Shown here: piece after piece, positions 24,984 through 33,170 of the stretch
Layout: every line of letters begins with the position of its first letter
Numbering within the stretch: position 1 is the first letter of the stretch
Source: Teredinibacter sp. KSP-S5-2
GTDB taxonomy: Bacteria > Pseudomonadota > Gammaproteobacteria > Pseudomonadales > Cellvibrionaceae
NCBI RefSeq assembly: GCF_032773895.1
Contig: NZ_CP120416.1
Span: forward strand, 3,625,001 to 3,689,000
Reading direction: 5' to 3'
Length of the DNA stretch: 64,000 nt
Position numbers and translations under genes: made by a program
The notes under the pieces: generated by a model
What the model saw: only the letters and a program-made list of their open reading frames with translations
The model's database searches: none
Told to the model about the DNA's origin: nothing

Positions 24984-27900
24984 CTATGCTCGCGTATCAG
25001 GAATAAACTCGGAGGCATCGCGCGTCGCCATTTCCTCATACACCGACCATTTCTGGTTTACCACAATTTGTGCCATTTCCATTAAGCGGCTTGCCTCTTC
25101 AGGATTAGACTTCGCCAATGCTCGGTAACGGTTTTCAGCATAAGCGTAATCTTTCACGCTGACTTTTGGTCGTAGTGAATCCAGCATAAATGGATTGCGA
25201 TGTGCAGTACGCAATTCAGGGTTATAGCGGTAAAGAGGCCAGTAACCAGACTTCACAGCCATCTCCTGCTGCTTCATACCATCTTCCATATTAATGCCGT
25301 GCTCAATACAGTGACTGTATGCGATGATCAAGCTTGGGCCGTTATAGGCTTCAGCTTCACGGAAAGCTTGCAGTGTTTGTTGTGGGCTGGCACCCATTGC
25401 GATTTTTGCAACATATACGTTGCCATAAGCAATCGCTTGTAGAGCAAGATCTTTTTGCGGTACCACTTTACCACCAGCCGCGAACTTGGCTACAGCACCA
25501 ATTGGTGTTGCTTTCGAAGCCTGTCCACCGGTATTGGAATAAACTTCTGTATCCATGACCAGAATATTGACATCACGGCCGCTAGCGAGAACATGGTCAA
25601 CACCACCGTAACCAATATCGTAGGCCCAACCATCCCCACCAACAATCCAGATTGATCGACGAACCAAATGATCAACAACAGAAAGCAGCTCTTTTGCTTT
25701 TGGATGACTGGATTGCTCAAGCTGCGCTTTAATCTGTGCAACACGTGAACGCTGCTTACGAATATCGGACTCTAATTGCTGTGGCGCATTGACGGTTGCT
25801 TTCACCAGATCTTCGCCAACAACATCCGCCATTTGCTGCAATCGTGTTTGCGCCAAATCCAAGTGCTTATCAGCAGTCAAACGATAACCAAAACCAAATT
25901 CAGCATTATCTTCGAATAACGAGTTACACCAAACCGGACCTCGACCTTCGGCGTTTTTAGTCCAGGGCGTTGTCGGCAAGTTACCACCATAAATAGAAGA
26001 ACAGCCTGTCGCATTCGCAACCATGAGTCGGTCACCAAATAGCTGACTTATTAACTTCAAGTATGGGGTTTCACCACAACCGGAGCAGGCACCAGAAAAT
26101 TCAAAGAGAGGTTCAAGGAACTGGGCTCCACGTACATTCGAGAAATCCACCCGAGCACGATCCTGATACGGAATTTTTTCAAAGTGAATTAAATTATCTT
26201 TTTCCGCCTCCAGATGTTGAGTTTTTTCCGCCATATTAATCGCGAAATGATGCTCATCATTTGGATCCTGAGCAGGACAGGCTTTGACACACAATTGACA
26301 ACCAGTACAGTCTTCAGGGAACACCTGAATGGTGTAACGGGTTTCAGGGAAACCTCTGGATGTTACATTGGTTGAACGGAACGTTTCTGGCGCACCTTCC
26401 AATGCATCCTGATCGTAGAATTTAGCTCGAATAGCAGCATGAGGACACACAATCGAGCAGTTACCACACTGAATACAAAGCTCAGGCTCCCAGATGGGAA
26501 TTTCGTGCGCAATATTACGTTTTTCCCAACGACTGGTTCCGGTTGGATAAGTACCGTCATCAGGAATTTCACTAACGGGAATAAGGTCGCCCTTACCGGC
26601 AAACATTTTCGCCGTAACTTCTTTGGCAAAACCATCAGCCTGATCAAAATAGCCGTAGCCAGTCGCTTCATTTTCTGCAGACACTACGCCAGGTACAGTC
26701 ACTTGGTGCAGGTGCTCTAATGCCTGATCAATTGCGGCATAGTTACGACGAACCACTTCCTCACCTTTTTTGGCGTAGGATTTTTTCGCCGCAGCTTTAA
26801 TTTTTTCAATCGCCACATCTTTTGGCATGACGCCAGACAAAGCAAAGAAACAGGTTTGCATAACGGTGTTAATACGACGCCCCATACCAACAGCACGAGC
26901 TACTTTGGCCGCGTCAATTACGTAAAACTGAATATCTTTGTCGATAATTTCCTGCTGAACATGGCCAGGAAGCTTGTCCCAGATTTCGTCTACAGGATAA
27001 GGGCTATTCAATAAGAACGTCGCACCTTGCTTGGCTCGATCCAGCATTTCAACATATTGGACAAAGTTATATTGGTGACAGGCAATAAAGTTGGCGGACT
27101 CAATTAAATACGGTGCGCGAATTGGGTCTGGGCCAAAACGCAAGTGAGAAGTGGTTTGCGAACCCGCTTTTTTCGAGTCATAAACAAAATAACCCTGAGC
27201 ATAAAAGCCGTCTTCATCACCAATAATTTTGATGCTGTTTTTATTTGCCCCAACCGTTCCGTCAGAACCCAAACCAAAAAACATCGCGCGAACCACATTG
27301 TCAGATTCAATGTCAATGCGTTTGGTTACTTCCAGGCTGGTATGACAAACATCATCATTAATACCAATAGTGAAGTTATTTTTAGGTTTAGCTTCGCTTA
27401 ATTCTTCGAATACGCGGGCAACCATGGACGGAGTAAATTCTTTACTACTTAGACCGTAACGGCCACCAATAACCGTTGGCATCTGCGCGATATCACCGCG
27501 AGCAAGTGCTTGCCCCAACTCGGTCACCACATCTTTATACATGGGCTCACCGGAGTTTCCAGGCTCCTTGGTTCTATCCATTACCGCAATTTTCTTCGCA
27601 GACTTAGGTAACGCAGCCAGGAAGTGCTCCGCACTAAATGGACGATATAAACGAATTCTTAGAACACCGACGCCTTCGCCTTGCTGGTTAAGATAATCCG
27701 CAGTAGTGACCGCAGTTTCTGAACCAGAGCCCATAATAATCATTACTCGCTCAGCGTTAGGGTCACCATAGTATTCAAACAAATCATATTTACGCCCCGT
27801 TTCACGTTCGAATTCTTTAAACGTTGCTTCAATATCCTGAATCGCTTTTGGATAGTACTTACTGGCAGACTCCCGAGATTGGAAATAAGTATCCGGGTTC

Positions 27901-28565
27901 TGAGCCGTACCACGCATAATCGGATTGTCAGGATTAAGCGCACGATTACGATGAGCAAAGACCAACTCATCGTCAATCAATGCACGAATTTGCTCGTCTG
28001 ACAGAATTTTAATTTTGTTGATTTCGTGGGAAGTTCTGAAGCCATCGAAGAAATGAATAAATGGAACACGGGATTTTAAGGTAGCTGATTGTGCAACCAA
28101 TGACATGTCATGACATTCTTGCACTGAGGCTGAAGCCAGCATGGCAAAACCCGTCATCCGCACTGCCATCACATCCTGGTGGTCACCAAAAATCGACAAG
28201 CCTTGCGTGGCCAACGACCGTGCAGCCACATGGAAAACGGTTGGAGTCAACTCACCCGCTACTTTGTACATATTGGGGATCATTAACATCAAACCCTGCG
28301 ACGCAGTAAACGTCGTAGTTAGGGCACCAGTTTGTAATGCACCGTGCAAGGCACCAGCAGCGCCCCCTTCACTTTGCATTTCCGCAACCAGAGGAACATT
28401 GTCCCATAGGTTTCTAACGCCGCCGCTTGACCACTGATCTGAAAGCTCCGCCATGGGCGTTGATGGAGTGATGGGGTAAATCGCACAGACTTCGTTGGTT
28501 CTATAGGCGACGTGAGCGGTAGCTTCACCACCATCAATTGCTTTTTCTATTATCTTCTCTGACAT
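24984..28565 (-). CDS. nifJ: pyruvate:ferredoxin (flavodoxin) oxidoreductase
   Basis: A 1193-aa single-chain PFOR, full length for the family. It interconverts pyruvate + CoA and acetyl-CoA + CO2 with ferredoxin or flavodoxin as electron carrier. The N-terminal pyruvate-binding domain has YPITPSTPMAE. Two 4Fe-4S motifs are in the middle (CIQCGNCSIVCP and CTGCQLCVKACP). The third cluster and TPP domain includes CSGCGETPY, ATGCSSIYGG and GGDGWAYDIGYGG. It lies 96 bases downstream of the GltD-like flavoprotein gene in the same direction, which suggests NAD(P)H-linked ferredoxin recycling with this enzyme. Confidence 0.95.
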   Translation of the reverse strand: MSEKIIEKAIDGGEATAHVAYRTNEVCAIYPITPSTPMAELSDQWSSGGVRNLWDNVPLVAEMQSEGGAAGALHGALQTGALTTTFTASQGLMLMIPNMYKVAGELTPTVFHVAARSLATQGLSIFGDHQDVMAVRMTGFAMLASASVQECHDMSLVAQSATLKSRVPFIHFFDGFRTSHEINKIKILSDEQIRALIDDELVFAHRNRALNPDNPIMRGTAQNPDTYFQSRESASKYYPKAIQDIEATFKEFERETGRKYDLFEYYGDPNAERVMIIMGSGSETAVTTADYLNQQGEGVGVLRIRLYRPFSAEHFLAALPKSAKKIAVMDRTKEPGNSGEPMYKDVVTELGQALARGDIAQMPTVIGGRYGLSSKEFTPSMVARVFEELSEAKPKNNFTIGINDDVCHTSLEVTKRIDIESDNVVRAMFFGLGSDGTVGANKNSIKIIGDEDGFYAQGYFVYDSKKAGSQTTSHLRFGPDPIRAPYLIESANFIACHQYNFVQYVEMLDRAKQGATFLLNSPYPVDEIWDKLPGHVQQEIIDKDIQFYVIDAAKVARAVGMGRRINTVMQTCFFALSGVMPKDVAIEKIKAAAKKSYAKKGEEVVRRNYAAIDQALEHLHQVTVPGVVSAENEATGYGYFDQADGFAKEVTAKMFAGKGDLIPVSEIPDDGTYPTGTSRWEKRNIAHEIPIWEPELCIQCGNCSIVCPHAAIRAKFYDQDALEGAPETFRSTNVTSRGFPETRYTIQVFPEDCTGCQLCVKACPAQDPNDEHHFAINMAEKTQHLEAEKDNLIHFEKIPYQDRARVDFSNVRGAQFLEPLFEFSGACSGCGETPYLKLISQLFGDRLMVANATGCSSIYGGNLPTTPWTKNAEGRGPVWCNSLFEDNAEFGFGYRLTADKHLDLAQTRLQQMADVVGEDLVKATVNAPQQLESDIRKQRSRVAQIKAQLEQSSHPKAKELLSVVDHLVRRSIWIVGGDGWAYDIGYGGVDHVLASGRDVNILVMDTEVYSNTGGQASKATPIGAVAKFAAGGKVVPQKDLALQAIAYGNVYVAKIAMGASPQQTLQAFREAEAYNGPSLIIAYSHCIEHGINMEDGMKQQEMAVKSGYWPLYRYNPELRTAHRNPFMLDSLRPKVSVKDYAYAENRYRALAKSNPEEASRLMEMAQIVVNQKWSVYEEMATRDASEFIPDTRA

Positions 28566-28661
28566 GCTTAATTCTCTAATTAGCTTGTTAGCTGATTAAA
28601 ATCGTTTTCTGTGTAGTGCGTAATTCACAAGGTCTTAATTGCTTTCTCACCCAAACCCTGC

Positions 28662-30302
28662 TTATTTTCGCTCCTCCATATGAATCGCGGCAGTTGGACA
28701 CTGCAAAGTACACGCGCTACACCCGGTACATTTCGAATAGTCGACTTGATAGTACCGCCCTGGCCCGAGCTTAATAATGGCATCTTCAGGGCACGCACCA
28801 TAACAGCCATCACACTCAAAACAGTTACCACAGGAATAACAGCGAGAAGCTTCATAAACCGCTTCTTTTTCTGTAAGGCTGCCCAGTACTTCTTTAAAAG
28901 AGGTATTTCGTTCTTCAGGCGATAACGTCGGCTGCTGCGATACCTGGGCATCGGTGTGATACCAGAGGTGCAATTCATTAAACGGTACAACCGGAGATTT
29001 TTCCGCAGGCTGATGAACAGAACCGGATAAAAACGCATGAATATGGCGAGCTGCTTTTTTGCCATGCCCTGTTGCAATCGTCACAGTGCGATCACTCGGA
29101 ACCATGTCTCCACCAGCAAAAATACCGGCAGCAGCGGTCATCATCTGATGGTCAACCATGACGGTGCCATCGTCTTTGAAATCAATTTCGGGAAAGCTCT
29201 TAAGAAGATCAGAGTCAATGTTTTGCCCCAACGCCAGAATCAAAGCATCCGCTTCAAGTAACTCAAATTCTCCAGTTGGCTGAGGGCGTCCATTTTCGTC
29301 CAGTTCCATTTTTTCAACTTTGATCTGGTCAACGTCGATTTCTTTAATGGTACGCAGCCAGTTAATTTTCACCCCTTCTTCCAAAGCTTCTTCCGCTTCG
29401 AATTTATGGGCAGGCATGTTCTCCATATCTCGACGATAAATAATCAGCGCTTCCTCTGCGCCCAATCGTTTGGCGGTTCGCGCCGCATCCATCGCAGTAT
29501 TTCCCCCGCCGTACACTGCAACCTTTCGCCCCAATTTTAAATCTTTGCCTTTGCCCACATCCCGGAGGTAATCGACTGCATCCATAATTTTGCCCGCTTC
29601 ACGAGCAGGGATATCAATTTTTTTACTGATGTGTGCCCCGACCGCAACAAACACTGCGTCAAAACCACCATTGTCTTTTTCCGCACGAAGATCATCAACT
29701 TTATGATCAAGGGTAATCTTGACTCCCATATCTTCGATACGTTTGATTTCTGCCGCCAATATATCGCGAGGTAAACGATAAGCAGGAATACCAAAATGCA
29801 TCATGCCGCCCGCAATTGGTCCAGCATCACGAATTTCAACCTGATGGCCCAAACGACGAAGATGATAAGCAGCAGACAAACCACTTGGCCCAGCACCCAC
29901 GACAAGGACTCGCTTGCCGGACTCTCTTGCCTGAAACTTGGGTTTCCAGCCTTTCTCAATTGCCAGGTCGCCCAGGAAGCGCTCAACCTGGTGAATACTC
30001 ACAGCGTTGTCCACGTTCTCCCGGTTACATGAAGACTCACAGGGGTGATAACACACTCGCCCATGTACCGCTGGCATAGCGTTGTTTTCAAGAATAACCT
30101 GCCAAGCTTCTTCAAACTCTTGCTTGTAAACCTTATCTAACCAACCTTGAATATTTTCGCCTGCCGGACAAGCGTTATTGCATGGTGGAATATAGTTTTG
30201 ATATACCGGCTGCCTGCGTGCCGAGGGGCCAGTGCCATCGCTCTTGGTCAGATCTGGAGGAGTGGTTAAATCTCGTACCCCAGAAATACGCTGTTCACCC
30301 AT
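28662..30302 (-). CDS. GltD-like NAD(P)H oxidoreductase with C-terminal 2x[4Fe-4S] domain
   Basis: A 546-aa iron-sulfur flavoprotein related to the glutamate synthase small subunit. The N-terminal Cys region (CNNACP, CYHPCESSC) binds an Fe-S cluster. FAD-binding VVGAGPSGLSAAYHL and NAD(P)-binding YGGGNTAMDAART Rossmann motifs follow, and a C-terminal ferredoxin-like domain (CFECDGCYGACP and CTGCSACTLQCP). There is no GltB partner. The direct neighbour is PFOR, so it probably moves electrons between NAD(P)H and the ferredoxin/PFOR system rather than into glutamate synthesis. ATG 30302 has GAGGA upstream. It is the first gene of the operon. Confidence 0.82.
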   Translation of the reverse strand: MGEQRISGVRDLTTPPDLTKSDGTGPSARRQPVYQNYIPPCNNACPAGENIQGWLDKVYKQEFEEAWQVILENNAMPAVHGRVCYHPCESSCNRENVDNAVSIHQVERFLGDLAIEKGWKPKFQARESGKRVLVVGAGPSGLSAAYHLRRLGHQVEIRDAGPIAGGMMHFGIPAYRLPRDILAAEIKRIEDMGVKITLDHKVDDLRAEKDNGGFDAVFVAVGAHISKKIDIPAREAGKIMDAVDYLRDVGKGKDLKLGRKVAVYGGGNTAMDAARTAKRLGAEEALIIYRRDMENMPAHKFEAEEALEEGVKINWLRTIKEIDVDQIKVEKMELDENGRPQPTGEFELLEADALILALGQNIDSDLLKSFPEIDFKDDGTVMVDHQMMTAAAGIFAGGDMVPSDRTVTIATGHGKKAARHIHAFLSGSVHQPAEKSPVVPFNELHLWYHTDAQVSQQPTLSPEERNTSFKEVLGSLTEKEAVYEASRCYSCGNCFECDGCYGACPEDAIIKLGPGRYYQVDYSKCTGCSACTLQCPTAAIHMEERK

Positions 30303-30877
30303 ACCAAGAAATCCTCATCATTATTTTGGCTAGTGCATGTAAGCACGAATAATTCTCATTTCGCCTTAAATACCGGATTTAATTACAAAATATCTATCCG
30401 GGCTGCGCAAAAAACTCGCATCTAAGGCCTGTAAACCAATGGTAAAGGACATTGCCACTACCACTGAATGGTCTAAATCAAGTGAAGGCACATTAGTAAA
30501 AATGAGGCCCAAATTCAGACAATAGCCAGGTTATACCCATAATATTTGTATGTTAAAAAAAACATTTTGGCCGTAGAAGATAATAGTTGATGGGCTGACC
30601 GTACATTTTCCTCGCCATGTAATTTTTGGCATTTTTTGCCCAAGCCCCACAAATTGGCACACTGAACAGCTTACGACCTACACTGCTTAAATAAGACGCT
30701 CATCAAAAGAGCAAAGCTATAGAACAAAAACTAAACAATCGAGACACTTGACCAAACTCACAGCGCCCTTATCGGAATTGTCCACACAAATAACATTGAT
30801 TTCGCTCCAGAGTTGGCCGAAAAATGTGTCAGAACCTATACTCGAAGGACAGTCGCAAGTAAAAGTTTCCAAACACT
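30303..30877. other. divergent intergenic region
   Basis: About 575 bases between the PFOR operon and the hybrid kinase gene, without a supported gene. A short open frame around 30748-30990 is out of phase with the kinase and overlaps its start. I compared several TGGCA segments near 30627-30660 with the sigma-54 consensus, but the GG-GC spacing does not fit. Confidence 0.5.
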
Positions 30878-33166
30878 ATGATGGTGCGATACTCCCCCAT
30901 TTCTCGCAGCCTAGTTATTGCAGTGATTTTTTTTGTCATCGCAAACCTATCGCCCGTCAGCAAAACATCAGCTCAGGAACAGCAACTTAGCGCACATCAA
31001 ATTACCGCTTCCTACCTGTACAATTTCGCCAAGAACGTTCGCTGGCCAAATGAAGAAAGGCAGGAAAGCTTTAAATTAGCTTTATACCAAAGCAACAACG
31101 CCGAGTTACATCAAGCACTGTCTTATCTTGAGCAGAACATGACCTTACGAGGAAAGGCTATATCGATTCACTATATAGATACAATCAAACAAATCTCACC
31201 AATGGATATGGTCTATTTTGGCGAATCAACATCTGTACCTTTGGAAAAGATCTACTCACTCATTAACAACAAGCCAGTCTTAATTGTCACCCGAAATATT
31301 AAAAAACCCCAATGGGTTATGATCAACTTATTGGATAAGCCAGAAAAACGTATCGCTTTTGAAGTGAACAAATCCAATATTATTAATCAAGGACTAAGCC
31401 CGCTCCCAGAACTGATATTAAACGGTGGTAGCGAGATTGATGTTGCCAAACTATTTCGGGAAGGTCAGGCTTCCCTTGTACAATTGCAACAGAAACTCAT
31501 GAAGCGGGAACAAACACTTAAAGTTCTTTCTAATAGTATTAGCCAACAGGAAGCTCAAAACAAAAAACTTAAACAAGATCTTGCTAACTTAAATCAAGAC
31601 CTTGCCAACTTAAATACAGACATATACGAAAAAAACATCCTTCTAAATAATCAGAAAAATGAGATTGAAAAAAACCGGGAAGAGAACATTCTTTTAAAGA
31701 AAGAGTTGGATAGCCAGGAACTCAAACTTCTCCAGATCAAAAAAGAAATCGAATCTCAAGAAAACAAGTTGGAACAACTTAATAAAACCATCATAAGCCA
31801 GGATACGACTATTGATGAACAGAACGTAACCATCACAGAACTTGATGAAGTTGTTACCAGCCAGGAAATGGTCTTAAGCTACTTTAAGATTACAGTCACT
31901 CTTGGCTCACTTCTGGTCATCACGATTCTCATAGCATTTTTCATCAAGCTGAAAGACAACCGCAAACTTGCTGCCAGAAGTATGGAACTGCAAATGGCAA
32001 GGGATAGACTTGCCATAGCCAAACGCAAAGCAGAGGAAGCGGCTAAAGCAAAAAGCGGCTTCCTCTCTTTGATGAGCCACGAATTGAGGACACCATTGCA
32101 AGCCATTATTGGCTATACCGATGTTGTATTGGAAGAGCTGAAGGTAAACGGAGATGAAACCCATGCAGAGGATTTAAATCGCGTTATCACCAATAGTGAA
32201 CGGTTACTTAAATTAATCAACAGTGTTCTGGATCTTGCCAAAGTCGAAGCAGGAAAAATGAGCCTGGATCTTACTGAAGTAAAATTAAGCAGTTTAATCA
32301 ACGAAGCCATTCAAAATGTGACTCCACAATTAAAAGACAACAACAACGAAATAAAAATCGAAGTAGAAGAAAGCAAAGAACTTCCACTTATTGACCCCGA
32401 AAAACTGCTGCAAGTCATTATCAATTTAATAAGCAATGCCAATAAATTCACAGACAACGGTTTGATCACTGTTACAGCGAAACACTCTCAAGAGAAAATA
32501 AGTATTTCAGTTCAAGACACAGGAATTGGCATGAACAAAGGCCAGCTGGACAAAATCTTTGAGTCTTTTAAACAACTCGATGCATCCAGCACCCGAAAAT
32601 TTCAAGGCACCGGACTAGGGCTGAGTATTTCACAACAGTTCTGTAGACTGATGGGGGGAGAAATAAGCGTTACCAGCGAAGAAGGAAAAGGCTCTGAATT
32701 TACTGTCACCATTCCGTTACCCATTCCGTATTCCGAAGAAGAGCCTGCGCCCTTTACGGCATATCAAGCGGCGAAACAACTAAGCGATGAAGAACTTCCC
32801 CAGGGGCCGACTATCCTGATGATTGACGATGACCCTGCCTACCTGGATATCATGTCCAGAACCATGCTCCGCGATGGCTACCGAGTGATTACCGCATCCA
32901 ATGCCGAACAGGGTTATAAGACTGCAGTCCAAGAAACACCCCAACTCATCACCCTCGACCTGATGCTGCCAGACGAACACGGCTGGGTACTATTTGAAAA
33001 GTTAAAGAAAAATCCAAAACTGTCTGGAATTCCAATTATCATCATCTCAATTATTGACGATAGAAAGAAACAGAAAACTCATCAGGCTGACGAATACCTG
33101 ACCAAACCGATTGGTCGAGAAGCATTAAAATCCGCGGTTAAACGTCTGGCACCCATAAGTGCTTGA
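30878..33166 (+). CDS. hybrid histidine kinase with periplasmic YfiR/DUF4154-like domain
   Basis: A 762-aa protein. An N-terminal signal/anchor is followed by a YfiR-like (DUF4154) domain at about 42-180 (SAHQITASYLYNFAKNVRWP start, then PVLIVTR). A very long, heptad-rich periplasmic coiled coil spans about 205-335, with internal repeats such as KQDLANLNQDLANLN. One membrane helix is near 340-358. HisKA has His401 in SHELRTPLQ, and the HATPase is complete (NLISNANKF, DTGIGM, GTGLGLSIS). A C-terminal receiver carries Asp694 in LDLMLP. YfiR is best known as a periplasmic repressor of the cyclase YfiN; here it is fused to a kinase. The gene converges on a GGDEF-EAL gene only 4 bases away. Confidence 0.9.
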   Translation: MMVRYSPISRSLVIAVIFFVIANLSPVSKTSAQEQQLSAHQITASYLYNFAKNVRWPNEERQESFKLALYQSNNAELHQALSYLEQNMTLRGKAISIHYIDTIKQISPMDMVYFGESTSVPLEKIYSLINNKPVLIVTRNIKKPQWVMINLLDKPEKRIAFEVNKSNIINQGLSPLPELILNGGSEIDVAKLFREGQASLVQLQQKLMKREQTLKVLSNSISQQEAQNKKLKQDLANLNQDLANLNTDIYEKNILLNNQKNEIEKNREENILLKKELDSQELKLLQIKKEIESQENKLEQLNKTIISQDTTIDEQNVTITELDEVVTSQEMVLSYFKITVTLGSLLVITILIAFFIKLKDNRKLAARSMELQMARDRLAIAKRKAEEAAKAKSGFLSLMSHELRTPLQAIIGYTDVVLEELKVNGDETHAEDLNRVITNSERLLKLINSVLDLAKVEAGKMSLDLTEVKLSSLINEAIQNVTPQLKDNNNEIKIEVEESKELPLIDPEKLLQVIINLISNANKFTDNGLITVTAKHSQEKISISVQDTGIGMNKGQLDKIFESFKQLDASSTRKFQGTGLGLSISQQFCRLMGGEISVTSEEGKGSEFTVTIPLPIPYSEEEPAPFTAYQAAKQLSDEELPQGPTILMIDDDPAYLDIMSRTMLRDGYRVITASNAEQGYKTAVQETPQLITLDLMLPDEHGWVLFEKLKKNPKLSGIPIIIISIIDDRKKQKTHQADEYLTKPIGREALKSAVKRLAPISA

Positions 33167-33170
33167 CGCT

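Noticed and set aside
28662-30302. Annotation as glutamate synthase small subunit GltD
   Set aside because: No large subunit adjacent, an extra C-terminal 2x[4Fe-4S] domain, and direct linkage to PFOR argue for a ferredoxin-linked oxidoreductase.
30627-30665. Possible sigma-54 promoter (TGGCA ... GC elements)
   Set aside because: The distance between the GG and GC dinucleotides is 8, 9 or 11 bases in all alignments tried, not the required 10.
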